Below, in pieces: positions 1 to 9,923 of a stretch of 64,000 nt of DNA; the stretch's first letter is position 1, and the number at the start of each line of letters is the position of its first letter. This DNA comes from Cryptosporidium bovis. Taxonomy: Eukaryota > Apicomplexa > Conoidasida > Eucoccidiorida > Cryptosporidiidae. The stretch is from NCBI GenBank assembly GCA_009768925.2, contig VHIT02000011.1, positions 372,001 through 436,000 on the forward strand. The letters are read 5' to 3'. The notes below the pieces were generated by a model, which saw only the letters and a list, made by a program, of their open reading frames with translations, was not told the DNA's origin and searched no databases. Position numbers and translations under genes: made by a program.

Positions 1-58
1 AAGAGTTAAAAGGGATTTATTTGTGAAGGATAACTTTTTTCCATGAATATGGTAAGAG

Positions 59-3031
59 ATGAAAATTTGTTCGAGTAAAAACATTTTATTATTTCTTTTA
101 GTCTTTTCTTTGAATGTTTTCACTTTATTTTGCGAGGGAACTGAAATAGATATTGACGGTGATGAGTGTATTAACCAGGAATTTGCTTTTCCCTGGGGAG
201 GTGACTACCTAGAGGCTTGTTTAGCCTTCGGATGTCGTAGAGTGCGGGACCATAAGAGTTGGTACCGTTTTTGGAATAGAAAACCGGAATACCTACATGT
301 AAATGCTAATGGAAATGAGCAAGTTACACAATGTATAGATTGTGAAGGGTTTATTAAAAAAGGTCCTCTATTTGGTGGAATGTTGATTTGCACTCCAGCA
401 GAAATGGGTGGAAATTTATCCACTCCAAAGGGATGGGTTTCATTAGCAACTGGGAGTTTGAGAATAAGTGAAGTCATTAAAAAAAAAAGTTCTTTGAAGT
501 TAATCCCAAACAATTGGAGAATAAATGGAGATAGCAAAGAATTGAACCTTGATCTTTCCAAGTGTTCGAGTTCAGGTGAAAATTCAATAACGACTTTGTC
601 AATTATTGTAACAGTTACCAATATTTTGAATGACAGTTCAAAACTTCCAAAGTATAGAAAGAAGCTAAGGTTGTTGAGTGAAGACATTAATGTTAGAATC
701 AAGACATTAAATTATGATAGAGAGGAACCTTTCGAGAATGATTTTATTGACGATACAGAAGATGAAATTCAATATGATAATACTGATGAATACACATTGT
801 TTGACAATAGTAAATTTAGCTTAAACCAAGGTGAAACTATTGTTCCTTCTAAAAAACAACTCAAGACAAAAAAAAAGATATTTTCTGGTGCAGAAAGACT
901 ACCTAGAGGTTGGAAGTTGAGCAGCGGACAAACTTCAATTTACTCTTCTTCAGATGTGGTTGATATTGAAGTAGCTCAAGAATTGCATCCAAATGAATTG
1001 GTACAGGTTATCTTAACATGTAACAACAAATTTATGGATTGCAATATCCAAGACTTTGTTTCCTGCTTTAATATTATGTGCAAGTCAATAACTAAGGATG
1101 AGTTAATAAGAAGGACTGCCTTGAAGAAAGCCAAACAATTTATTTCTGACTCAATAGCTAAAGGCGAAACGAAGCCAATAATGACCATCCCGCAGTTTCA
1201 AAGTGGTATTCATCAAATTGGTGCGAACATCCAGCCATTAAATCAATTGCGGTTCAAGCAAAGTGATATTGTTGGTGGTACTAATCCTGTTTCTCCTGGA
1301 ATTATACATATTCCTGTAGTAGCAGGAATTTCTGGGAATATGGGTGAAAAAAGAGTTGGGTTTGGAAGTGATATGGTAAGACCCATGATCAACATTTTGT
1401 CTCAAAGTGGTTCTAATTTAAGATTTAACGGGATTGGAATGCCTCCTGTTCCTAATAACTTTCCAGTTATTGGTAAACCTGACAATTTAATCTGCGGCTA
1501 CAAACAACAGAATAATTCGAGTCAAGTACATTTAAGTAATGGAATCGCAAATAAAATTACCAATTACACTCTAACCTTTCCCACTAGTTCCTTTGGAAGT
1601 ATCCAACACCAGAATTTAGTGAATTATCCGGATGAGAGTGAAGAAAGCCAAGAAGTTGACGACATATTACTACCTACAAATACTAATACAATTAGTAGTG
1701 GATTAGTATTGGGGAAAAATACTTTTATTAATGGGAATCAATTAAACACACCTTCAGTAAATATCATTAAGTGCGCAAAACCTGTTGCGAAAATAATTAA
1801 ACCTATAGCTAGTGGTATAGTTATTACTGGAAATACGGGAGGTAACATATATAGATGTTCAGGTACTGATATAAAAAATACAACTTCTCCAGATACTCAT
1901 TTAAATATAAGCAACCCAAATATTCTGAATGTTATCCCAATAAATTCTATTAATGATGGCAAGCTGTTAAAAACAGAGAATTGTATAAAGGTTGTCCCGA
2001 TGGAAGCAACTAATTTACAAATTCCTGTGAAAGCAAAATCAAAGGTTGACAGAGTTAAAGAACTTAAGATTGTCGGACTTAAAAGACAAGAACCTAAAGT
2101 AATTGAAGTGGTTAGAAAAGGAGTGATTGATGTACCTGTTGAACCAAAAATTATACTGATAAAGGAAGAGCAGGATGAGAATGCAAGTCTAGTTGAAAGG
2201 AAGGCCGATAAGTATAAAATTCCAATAAAAACTGAGAAAGTGTTGATCAAAAATGATGTAAGACATCCTGAAAATTTATTATACGGTACATCTCGAATCG
2301 TTATTCCTAAGAAAGCAGACAAAGGAAAGATAGTAATAGGCGAAGTCTTAAGAAACGATACTGAATTTCTCAGTATTAAAGAACCTAAAAAAATAATACT
2401 ACTGGAGAATGGTAGAAAAGCTCATCCAAGACGTACTAAGGATATATTCATTGATAGAGTATTACTCCAAAAATACATTCCACCTGAACTAGATGTTCCA
2501 AAGAGAAAACATAAAAAGATATTATTGGTAAAAAACCGTAAAACAGGAATAGAGAGCGAGAGCGAGGTTTTTGAAATAAATGATAATATTCCAAGAAGAG
2601 TAGATGAACTATATATATTAGACAAAGATTCTCACAAAAGGCGAAAGGGCCGTCGTATAAAGGAATATACTTCATACTCTCCAAGTGAAGACAGCTATAG
2701 TACAATAATATTGAAGAAGGTTGATGAACCTGATAATGTTGGCACAGATGAACTTAGCTCTAAGTTTAACTTTGATAATACTCGATTGGAATCGAGACGT
2801 GAACAAAGAAATTCAGAAATAAAAGATAAACATATAGACGATAATAGAGAACAATCAGAAGAGGAGTCAAGTGACTATTCACCTTCAGAATCACAGAATG
2901 AAAAAAATTATATATCTACAAAGACTAACCTTGAAACTAAAAAAATAGGAAAATCTATTTTGGGTTACTCAATATTTACCGCCATCACTCTATTTATATT
3001 TTTCATTTTTATAAGACTTTTCCTACTTTAA
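59..3031 (+). CDS. Secreted protein with C-terminal membrane anchor, function unknown
   Basis: A 990-residue protein that I cannot assign to a family. It starts with a clear signal peptide (about residues 1-26, hydrophobic core LLFLLVFSLNVFTLF) and ends with one membrane helix (about 966-988) followed by almost no tail. It should therefore enter the secretory pathway and sit in a membrane with nearly all its mass on the luminal or outer side. The first 170 residues hold most of the cysteines and several tryptophans, suggesting a disulfide-bonded domain. The middle is rich in Asn, Gly, Ser and Pro and is probably disordered. Residues about 680-960 are rich in Lys, Glu and Arg and contain imperfectly repeated segments of the type KIILIKEE / KIILLENGRK / KILLVKNRK and two copies of YSPSE. 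The ATG at 59 is chosen because the signal peptide follows directly. Likely genus-specific. Confidence 0.85.
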   Translation: MKICSSKNILLFLLVFSLNVFTLFCEGTEIDIDGDECINQEFAFPWGGDYLEACLAFGCRRVRDHKSWYRFWNRKPEYLHVNANGNEQVTQCIDCEGFIKKGPLFGGMLICTPAEMGGNLSTPKGWVSLATGSLRISEVIKKKSSLKLIPNNWRINGDSKELNLDLSKCSSSGENSITTLSIIVTVTNILNDSSKLPKYRKKLRLLSEDINVRIKTLNYDREEPFENDFIDDTEDEIQYDNTDEYTLFDNSKFSLNQGETIVPSKKQLKTKKKIFSGAERLPRGWKLSSGQTSIYSSSDVVDIEVAQELHPNELVQVILTCNNKFMDCNIQDFVSCFNIMCKSITKDELIRRTALKKAKQFISDSIAKGETKPIMTIPQFQSGIHQIGANIQPLNQLRFKQSDIVGGTNPVSPGIIHIPVVAGISGNMGEKRVGFGSDMVRPMINILSQSGSNLRFNGIGMPPVPNNFPVIGKPDNLICGYKQQNNSSQVHLSNGIANKITNYTLTFPTSSFGSIQHQNLVNYPDESEESQEVDDILLPTNTNTISSGLVLGKNTFINGNQLNTPSVNIIKCAKPVAKIIKPIASGIVITGNTGGNIYRCSGTDIKNTTSPDTHLNISNPNILNVIPINSINDGKLLKTENCIKVVPMEATNLQIPVKAKSKVDRVKELKIVGLKRQEPKVIEVVRKGVIDVPVEPKIILIKEEQDENASLVERKADKYKIPIKTEKVLIKNDVRHPENLLYGTSRIVIPKKADKGKIVIGEVLRNDTEFLSIKEPKKIILLENGRKAHPRRTKDIFIDRVLLQKYIPPELDVPKRKHKKILLVKNRKTGIESESEVFEINDNIPRRVDELYILDKDSHKRRKGRRIKEYTSYSPSEDSYSTIILKKVDEPDNVGTDELSSKFNFDNTRLESRREQRNSEIKDKHIDDNREQSEEESSDYSPSESQNEKNYISTKTNLETKKIGKSILGYSIFTAITLFIFFIFIRLFLL

Positions 3032-3432
3032 TGGATGTTTGTATAGTTCAATGACACTTACTACTTTTGATTGTTAGTTTTAAATTTCATTTTCTACCTA
3101 AAATTGCGATTTAATCACTCTATTTTATTTCACTCGTTTCTTTTGTTCCTGAATTGCAGTTTGAATATTACTTTTGACAGTTAAATCTTTGCTTCTACCC
3201 TCGCTTAGATAAATAGTGCACATTTTTATCTGTAAGTAATTTTGTGGTACATAGTAGTGAAATGAGTTTAATTGACATTTTTTGTTATTCAGAGAGGGTA
3301 AAAAGTCACACATTTAATTTTTATGTGGTATAGTGATTCCGAGACCGCAATAGTTTGAGATAATAAACTACTAAGATTCCATTTTAAATGCAAAAAAGAA
3401 CGAATAATATAGTGCATTTACTGGGAAAATAG
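3032..3432. other. Gene-free spacer between two co-directional genes
   Basis: About 400 bp of AT-rich sequence between the secreted protein and the next plus-strand gene. It should hold the 3' end of the first transcript and the promoter of the second. I see no RNA gene, no repeat and no GGCGC-type motif in it. A 62-codon minus-strand frame at 3125-3313 has no recognisable features. Confidence 0.6.
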
Positions 3433-4674
3433 ATGTTATCAGAGTTGAATATAAGTAACTCTTTGAGGATTTTGCTATATTTAAGTGAAATAGATAAATC
3501 GGAATACCTTATTGATTATGTTGACTTTTCAAACAATGAAGAGTTTACTGATGAATTTCTATTTATTAAAGAAGAGAACACATTAATAATTAGCTCAAAG
3601 TTTAAGGAAGCATTATTGGTAGAGATATATGAATTTATAAGAAAACATTGTCCTAATTCAAAAGATACTGACTATGACTCTAAATTTGGGTCAATTAGAA
3701 CTCAAACCATTTTATACAGGTTCTCTATTGTTACTCCACTAAAAGAAGCAATATTGTGGGATTTATTAACCTTACTAATGCTTATTGAAGGTATTAGTCC
3801 TATTATTTGGGAAAAAAAGAATTTTATATTTAATACATTTAAGATGGAATCTAATCGTGATTATTTGAGGTTTATTCTATATGAGATTAAATTAATAAGA
3901 ACAACACTAAATACTGTGTGTAAATCAGGTGACATTTGGAACTTTTTGGAAACTATTACATATGAATATTTTAAAGTTTGTGTTATAATTGGGAACGAAA
4001 AAGAACCAAGAGAAGAGTGCATCTTAAATTTCCATGATGAATTTATTCAAAAGCAACTCAATATTCATGATAACAACTACTATTGTTGGAGTTTTGTAAA
4101 TTGGATAATTTTTACTTTAATTCCTTCAATAGGAAAACTGAAATGTGACGGTGAATTCCAATACAGTGAAAACTATTTAAATATATCAACAAAATGGGTG
4201 ATCAGACTTCTTTTAACACAACCATTTAATTTTGGTGGTTACAACACATTAGTTAATATAATAGAGTGCAAAATAAAAAGTCACGTTAAAAACAACTATA
4301 AAACGGACGAACTAATTAAGATAGCATATTCCAAGGAAATAATGGATTTACTTGAGAAAATAATTGAAGCGTTCAAGGAGAGTCCCAGAAATTGTATTAC
4401 TGTTGTCTTACATTTTAGATATTGCTTATTCATTCTAATTTCTAGTTACATTAGAGATAAGGAATATGGGATTTTACTTGAAAATGAAGTTAATTGGATT
4501 AAAGAAATTAACTTGAACGAAGCAACGGGAAAAAAAGATGTCATGGAAATTAAGGAACATATTGAATTCCTAGAGAAGGAGCTTACTCGGTACATCAACA
4601 GCATTGATAACTACTCAAACATTATTAACAAACTATCTACAATTCGAAATAATTTTATTGATTCACAACTATGA
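3433..4674 (+). CDS. Hypothetical helical protein
   Basis: A 413-residue protein with no family I recognise. It has no signal peptide. Hydrophobic patches (for example around the segment LLTLLMLIEGI and the segment WSFVNWIIFTLIPSI) look like buried helices of a soluble alpha-helical fold rather than clean membrane spans, although a peripheral membrane role is not excluded. The last 60 residues are charged and could form a short coiled coil. The first ATG of the frame is used. The gene lies 98 bp upstream of the SAS-4-like gene on the same strand, which need not imply a shared function in this organism. The uninterrupted 1.2 kb frame in AT-rich DNA supports a real gene. Confidence 0.75.
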   Translation: MLSELNISNSLRILLYLSEIDKSEYLIDYVDFSNNEEFTDEFLFIKEENTLIISSKFKEALLVEIYEFIRKHCPNSKDTDYDSKFGSIRTQTILYRFSIVTPLKEAILWDLLTLLMLIEGISPIIWEKKNFIFNTFKMESNRDYLRFILYEIKLIRTTLNTVCKSGDIWNFLETITYEYFKVCVIIGNEKEPREECILNFHDEFIQKQLNIHDNNYYCWSFVNWIIFTLIPSIGKLKCDGEFQYSENYLNISTKWVIRLLLTQPFNFGGYNTLVNIIECKIKSHVKNNYKTDELIKIAYSKEIMDLLEKIIEAFKESPRNCITVVLHFRYCLFILISSYIRDKEYGILLENEVNWIKEINLNEATGKKDVMEIKEHIEFLEKELTRYINSIDNYSNIINKLSTIRNNFIDSQL

Positions 4675-4773
4675 AAGGAAAAATGCGCCAATTTATCCCA
4701 AACATGCTTTAATTTTAAATTTGATATGAATTACAGTATAGATAAGTCTTAAATAGTATAAGCAAATTATGCA

Positions 4774-6324
4774 ATGACAATCTTCCGGGGAGTTGAAGGT
4801 GATTCCGGAGATCTATTTGAATTAGACAATGTTACGATGTCTGAGGCGTATTTAAATGCAAATAATTATTATGATGATGATTTTGTGGGAAACTCCTATG
4901 AGCAAGGATTGGAGAACTTTGGTATTGAAAGTGATTTTTCTGATAAAGGCATCGAAAATGTTTTGAATATTAGTGCTGTGAATGCCTTAAATGGGACATC
5001 TTCTCCACATCCACAGGAAAATATAAAAACACCTGTCAAAAGGCCTTATCTTAGAAAGGGAGAAGGAAAGTCCTTAGTTATAAGCAATTCGAGAAAAGGT
5101 TTAAAAAAGATAGGAGAAACCAATTCTAATTTATCAAAAGGAGAAAAAAAGGCGCATAGTGTTCCAAATACTTCAATTTCAACTTTTGAATCTGCGGATT
5201 CCAGATTAGCAACAGAAAATAGCGAGTTGGAAATAAACTACGATAAGCTGATTCAGAAGAAACTAGATTTAATTGACGAGAAAATTGAATATATTCATGA
5301 GACACAAGAAGATATCATTAAAAAGAAAACAATGCTTGCTAATGAGAAAAAAAAATTTGAGAATTTTAAAATTACGTTTGAGAAAGAGCTTAGAATGAAA
5401 TACGAAAAAAGTCTTTTAAAATTAGAAGAGGAAGTAAAAATACTCAAGAAGGAAAATAGCAAACTTGCAAAAGAAAAGGTCAATTTAAATGACACAATCA
5501 CAAGACTCAAAATGACAATAAAGAATAAGGATGTTGAAATATCCCGTCTTAGGGACGTTACCACTTTAGGGAGAGAGGAGAATGAAAGCAAAATCGATGA
5601 AAAAAGAATAAAAGAGGGAATTTACAATGATAATAGGTTAAAGTTAAATAGTGGAGAGCCGAGTTATTTTGTTTCCGGTTCATCAAGTAATTCAAAGCCA
5701 ATTTCACACAGGTCTATGGTTTCAAATGAAATCACATCTGCGGATAAGGACATAATAATAGAGGACTTTATTTCAAAGTTTAATTTTGAAAAAGAACTTG
5801 ATTCTCTATATGGAATCCTGAGTACTTCTTTCAACTTTTCACTTGATAGCATTGAGTTTACATCTCTCCCAAAAATTCCAAGTGATTTAAATAAACCTTG
5901 GTGTGATATAGAGAAACCGTACAAAATCAATAAGGACGATATCTCAAAAACAATGACTTTCAAATTTCCAAGCGGATTAGTTGAAGTTGTATTTTTCGAT
6001 GATAGCAATGACTCAATTTGTCCTGTAAATACAAGAAAATTACTCTGGACGCATTTGGGTTGGTGTATTCTGGTTTACCCAAACAACGACATAAAGGCAA
6101 TTAAACCAAATAAAGACATTACCTACCATTATGTAAACAAAGACATTGTGAGATGTGTAGTTGACATCAATAATTTTTCAAATTATGGATTTGAGTGCTC
6201 CAAATTACATATAAGCAAATTCTTTTCCATTGGACAGCTCCAGTGTTTTGATCCTGATACAAAGAAAACATATATAGTTCACTCGGACAACACTTTACAG
6301 ATATTAAATGATTCATGTATTTAG
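4774..6324 (+). CDS. SAS-4/CPAP-like centriole assembly protein
   Basis: A 516-residue protein with the three landmarks of the SAS-4/CPAP (CENPJ) family in the right order. Residues 88-98 carry the short basic motif KRPYLRKGEG that in this family precedes the coiled coil. Residues about 150-262 form a strong coiled coil. Residues about 393-512 resemble the TCP10 C-terminal (G-box) beta-sheet domain, with alternating strands such as KFPSGLVEVVFF, NNDIKAIKPNKDITYHY and SIGQLQCFDPDTKKTYIV. In other organisms the G-box binds STIL/Ana2 and SAS-4 sets centriole length and tubulin addition. The overall length is shorter than animal CPAP, and I see no clear tubulin-binding PN2-3 segment in the acidic N-terminus. 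The assignment is my inference from motif reading. The 3' end overlaps the convergent next gene by 12 bp. Confidence 0.7.
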   Translation: MTIFRGVEGDSGDLFELDNVTMSEAYLNANNYYDDDFVGNSYEQGLENFGIESDFSDKGIENVLNISAVNALNGTSSPHPQENIKTPVKRPYLRKGEGKSLVISNSRKGLKKIGETNSNLSKGEKKAHSVPNTSISTFESADSRLATENSELEINYDKLIQKKLDLIDEKIEYIHETQEDIIKKKTMLANEKKKFENFKITFEKELRMKYEKSLLKLEEEVKILKKENSKLAKEKVNLNDTITRLKMTIKNKDVEISRLRDVTTLGREENESKIDEKRIKEGIYNDNRLKLNSGEPSYFVSGSSSNSKPISHRSMVSNEITSADKDIIIEDFISKFNFEKELDSLYGILSTSFNFSLDSIEFTSLPKIPSDLNKPWCDIEKPYKINKDDISKTMTFKFPSGLVEVVFFDDSNDSICPVNTRKLLWTHLGWCILVYPNNDIKAIKPNKDITYHYVNKDIVRCVVDINNFSNYGFECSKLHISKFFSIGQLQCFDPDTKKTYIVHSDNTLQILNDSCI

Positions 6325-8529
6325 GCTAGAGTGTACTTGTATTGAATAATGTACTGGAATTATATTATCATTTGACCCCATTTCCATATTCATTTTGCAA
6401 ATCGTTGTTGGGAAATTGCTATTAATTACACGAGCACATTTACCATCGATTTGGAAACTGGGTGATTCTTTGTAACCTATTTTCGACAAACTAATTGAAT
6501 TCTCGGGGTTTTCTAATGAATATATTTCTATTTGGTTTGGAATTAAGTCATCAATGCATTTAATTATTAAACTTTTATCATAAATTGGCAAAACAAAAAT
6601 TGCAGGGGAGTTAAAATTGTCTAGATTTGAATAGTATTTAATACTAGAGTGAATGAGTTTTTTTGATACATCCCATGTAAACCTGTTCTTTGACAAAAAC
6701 TTTGAAATATAACATACAGGAAGTAACATTTTAATTCTATTCAGTAGTTCAATTTTAACTTGATTCAGTTGGTTAGTGTCATTTCCTTCAATCAGATTGT
6801 TATATTTTGAGTAAAGCTCATTAAAATGCCAATTAAAGTGATTCTCATTAATTAGTGGTTCATGATTCCTTATAATAGCTTTTATATCAGTTATAATGTG
6901 CTCGAACCCTATTTGAACAATAACATTCTTTAAAGTACCATGATTCTCAAAATGTTTCTTTACAATTGAATCCCACCTTGACTTTCTGTCTTTAATATAA
7001 GAATTTTGTTCCTTCACATGAATATAATTTGTATTTGAATATACCTTGTATTTATGGATTTCAACAGATATCCTTGCCAACTCAGCAAACACAGTCGTAT
7101 TTTCGTCCCTAACTTGAGGAACAAATTTACTTTCGTATAAGGACTGATCCAATGATCCATTGATTTCAGCCAGTATATTTTCAATGGTCTTTTTTATTTG
7201 TTTAATATTATGCATATCTTTTACATAATCCCAAATGTAGTCAGTGAAGTCCAACTCATATCTAATGCCCGTATTATCAACATTTTGAGTGGACTGGCTC
7301 TCCTTATTCTTGTCTGAATAATCATCTGTGTTATTTAACAGAGAGCACCACCATAACTTTGATAGTTTCCTAGTGAGATCGGACACATTTGCAGACGAGC
7401 AAATGCCATCATCTAATGTACTTTCAAAACTATCTGCAGATTCATTCTCAATGCTATTGTAGACGAAGCGCTCCAGAGAACTTATTCCTTCAGCTAGTGC
7501 CTTTATTGGAAGAAAGTCAATATTTCCTAAATCAACTTTAAAAGTAAATAGTGCCCCTTCAATATTTTCAATATTTGGCCTTGTTATTGTCGGAAGTAGT
7601 CGTTCATTAACGTTCAAACACCATCTAACTAACAAAGTTGAGAAGGTACCTGGAGATATGTTTATACATCCATTGTAAGTATACTCTTCAAACAAATCAA
7701 TTTCCCTATATATACCTCCGTTGTTTAATGGTTTGGTTTCACCTTTATCTTCGCGCTTGTTCAATAGAATGTCATATCTGGAAGTAATTCCGTATCTTTC
7801 TTCATTTAGGAGTGAATTTAATTCTTCTAGAGTAGTGTATTCTTTAATAAATACTTCTTTTTGCTCAGCTGAATCTTCAAGGCCGGTTTTGTCTGCACCA
7901 GGAGTATAAACAATACTAACTGAGAATACGCTATCATCGTGATTGATACTTTTGTGTTTTCTTGGTGTTAACACTATATATAACAGTTTTTTGTGAGGGT
8001 CAGTATATTTATTATCTTTTACAAAAAAAATCAATCTCTCATTCAAATTAACTCGATTTAACATTAGCAAATATATCAACTTCCTCACAAAGTCAATTTC
8101 AAACGGGATTAGTTTTTTTTCTAAAATTAAGTATTTGTAGTTGCTTAACAATATAAGTAAATTGTCTTCAATTACAGTTAAGTCATCCGTTTGATTAATA
8201 AGCAGGAACTGATTAAAGTCACTAATTAATTTCATCATAGTGTTTTTATTCATTATTGTGTTTAATTCTTGTGATACACACATTCTGGTTTTATTATTTA
8301 TTTTTGTTCTAAACTCATTTATATTTGTCGTATTTGAAATGTTTTGGAAATCGCCCGACTCAACCAGGTTTGTAATAAGAATAAAACCATCGTTGAATTT
8401 TTTATTCAAGGGGTGATAATTTTCACTTCTTGTATCCCATACTAGAATATTACCAACTACCCCACTCAAGTTCGTTTTATTAACTTTTGAATTTTCATCA
8501 ATGTTTAGTATACTCTCATAAGTTTTCAT
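6313..8529 (-). CDS. Hypothetical protein, about 738 residues
   Basis: A large soluble-looking protein that I do not recognise. It has no signal peptide and no convincing membrane span; the C-terminal 230 residues look mostly helical and the central part is acidic and Ser/Asn-rich. The open frame extends to 8538, but the codon there is TTG; the first ATG is at 8529 and is used here, giving a start of MKTYESILN. It is convergent with the SAS-4-like gene, their stop regions overlapping by 12 bp, and divergent from RPB5 across a 442 bp spacer that carries two E2F-like motifs. Possible identities include a subunit of a large complex (for example Mediator or a tethering complex), but nothing in the sequence decides this. 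Confidence 0.8.
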   Translation of the reverse strand: MKTYESILNIDENSKVNKTNLSGVVGNILVWDTRSENYHPLNKKFNDGFILITNLVESGDFQNISNTTNINEFRTKINNKTRMCVSQELNTIMNKNTMMKLISDFNQFLLINQTDDLTVIEDNLLILLSNYKYLILEKKLIPFEIDFVRKLIYLLMLNRVNLNERLIFFVKDNKYTDPHKKLLYIVLTPRKHKSINHDDSVFSVSIVYTPGADKTGLEDSAEQKEVFIKEYTTLEELNSLLNEERYGITSRYDILLNKREDKGETKPLNNGGIYREIDLFEEYTYNGCINISPGTFSTLLVRWCLNVNERLLPTITRPNIENIEGALFTFKVDLGNIDFLPIKALAEGISSLERFVYNSIENESADSFESTLDDGICSSANVSDLTRKLSKLWWCSLLNNTDDYSDKNKESQSTQNVDNTGIRYELDFTDYIWDYVKDMHNIKQIKKTIENILAEINGSLDQSLYESKFVPQVRDENTTVFAELARISVEIHKYKVYSNTNYIHVKEQNSYIKDRKSRWDSIVKKHFENHGTLKNVIVQIGFEHIITDIKAIIRNHEPLINENHFNWHFNELYSKYNNLIEGNDTNQLNQVKIELLNRIKMLLPVCYISKFLSKNRFTWDVSKKLIHSSIKYYSNLDNFNSPAIFVLPIYDKSLIIKCIDDLIPNQIEIYSLENPENSISLSKIGYKESPSFQIDGKCARVINSNFPTTICKMNMEMGSNDNIIPVHYSIQVHSSLNT

Positions 8530-8971
8530 TTCAAGCAAAATTTGAAAAAATCAATTCAATTGGTTTTTTTTCAAAGTTACGTTTGTGTTAACAGAAATTT
8601 ATCCATTATTTAATCTTTAAATAGGAACAATTTTTACTTACAAATTTACTCACAAGAAAAAGAAGCAATGTTTATATATTTTCTCTAAACACCAAGTTTG
8701 GCGCATTAATTTTAAAACTTGCGCCACAAAGTAAAATGAAACATTTTTTGACCAAAACTAACCCTGTGTTTTTGATGACTCAAGATTAAGAAAATAATAT
8801 TAACAAGTTTCTCAATAATTTGAAGGACAGCTGTTTGAACTTACATATTTTTCCTTCATTCTCTGAGAAAGCCTTTTGGCCTAAAATTTATAAATAGAGA
8901 TACCTACTTGGAACCTGTAATTTGTTGAAAAAACAATATTGGGGTATCTACAGGGGTTAAAGTAATTAAAA
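8530..8971. promoter_or_regulatory. Divergent promoter region, hypothetical gene / RPB5
   Basis: A 442 bp spacer between two divergently transcribed genes. It contains TTTGGCGC at 8697-8704 and, in opposite orientation, GCGCCA at 8721-8726, about in the middle of the spacer. The rest is AT-rich. I looked for a C/D snoRNA around a TGATGA at about 8768 but found no flanking stem. Confidence 0.5.
8697..8726. promoter_or_regulatory. Paired inverted E2F-like motifs
   Basis: TTTGGCGC (8697-8704) on the plus strand and the inverted core GCGCCA (8721-8726) lie about 16 bp apart. The sequence fits the general E2F/DP consensus TTTSSCGC. The arrangement could serve both divergent genes. Binding is inferred from sequence only. 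Confidence 0.45.
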
Positions 8972-9589
8972 ATGGATAATAGCGATAATAGACTCTTTCG
9001 TGCAAGAAGGACACTATGTGAAATGCTGGAAGATCGCGGTTACATAGTTTCAAGTCAAGATAAGGAGGAAGATTTTGCGACGTTTAAGGAAAAATTTGAA
9101 TCCCATCAACGCCTTAGATCTAGAATGCTTATGGTTGCTTCTCATAGACAGGATCAAAGCAAGAGAATTATATGTTACTTTGCTGATGAGTCTAAAAAAA
9201 CTGGTGTAAAGCCTATAAGGGATATAGTTGAAAAAATGGATGAACATTCAATTCAAAGGGCAATATTGATTTCTCAAAATGTACTAACTGCTCATGCCAA
9301 AGTGGCAATATTGGATGCAGCTCCAAAACATTATATAGAAAGTTTTTTAGAGAACGAGTTACTAGTTAATATAACTAAACATGAACTTGTTCCAAGACAT
9401 ATATTACTGTCAGACGAGGATAAGGCACAATTACTAGAAAGGTATAAAATTAAAGAAACACAACTGCCGAGAATCCAATTTGCAGACCCAGTCGCAAGAT
9501 ACTTCGGACTATCTAAGGGGCAAGTAGTTAAAATTATCCGCCCTTCTGAAACAGCAGGTAGATACGTAACTTACAGACTCGTTGTGTAA
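8972..9589 (+). CDS. RPB5: DNA-directed RNA polymerases I, II and III subunit RPABC1 (RPB5)
   Basis: A 205-residue protein matching RPB5 across its length, the usual size for the family. RPB5 is shared by all three nuclear RNA polymerases, sits at the lower jaw and contacts downstream DNA. The N-terminal jaw domain covers about residues 1-130. The conserved C-terminal assembly domain, which is homologous to archaeal RpoH, ends with the signature [20 protein letters not shown] followed by RYVTYRLVV. The ATG at 8972 gives a complete N-terminus. The stop codon is followed immediately by the ATG of a 54-codon frame, described separately. Confidence 0.97.
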   Translation: MDNSDNRLFRARRTLCEMLEDRGYIVSSQDKEEDFATFKEKFESHQRLRSRMLMVASHRQDQSKRIICYFADESKKTGVKPIRDIVEKMDEHSIQRAILISQNVLTAHAKVAILDAAPKHYIESFLENELLVNITKHELVPRHILLSDEDKAQLLERYKIKETQLPRIQFADPVARYFGLSKGQVVKIIRPSETAGRYVTYRLVV

Positions 9590-9754
9590 ATGTCTACGGA
9601 ACATCAACACCCTCCTAATAAAGCAGCTATTTATATAACAAAGACGACAAAATATCAAAAGTCAATTTTATTTTGGCAATTCAAAAATCAACAGGTATCT
9701 AAAAGCAATGATACCGATAAATTATCCACAAAATTGAAAAAAATAAAATCTTAA
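9590..9754 (+). CDS. Possible small ORF directly after RPB5
   Basis: A 54-codon frame whose ATG begins at the base right after the RPB5 stop codon (TAAATG). The predicted peptide is basic, with a Lys/Thr-rich first half and one Trp. I recognise no family. At 9692-9700 the sequence CAGGTATCT resembles the splice donors seen in this window, so the frame might be a first exon, but no convincing downstream exon was found before the convergent gene at 9924. It may also simply be 3' UTR of RPB5. Low confidence. Confidence 0.18.
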   Translation: MSTEHQHPPNKAAIYITKTTKYQKSILFWQFKNQQVSKSNDTDKLSTKLKKIKS

Positions 9755-9923
9755 ATCAATATTGCCGAGAATTCATTTGAGAAACTCAAGCAAAGTTGAG
9801 TTTCAATGAATAAAGAGCGAACCAGGAAAAAAACTAGGATATTAATAGGTAAATTAACACCTGAATTAGGTTAATTATTAGGCAATCGTTAAAGAGTTTG
9901 TTACCATTAATTATATATTTACA

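Noticed and set aside
205-702. Minus-strand open frame of 165 codons
   Set aside because: It lies entirely opposite the secreted-protein gene, has no domain and is best explained as a shadow frame.
3125-3313. Minus-strand frame of 62 codons in a spacer
   Set aside because: Short, without homology or motif; random frames of this size are expected.
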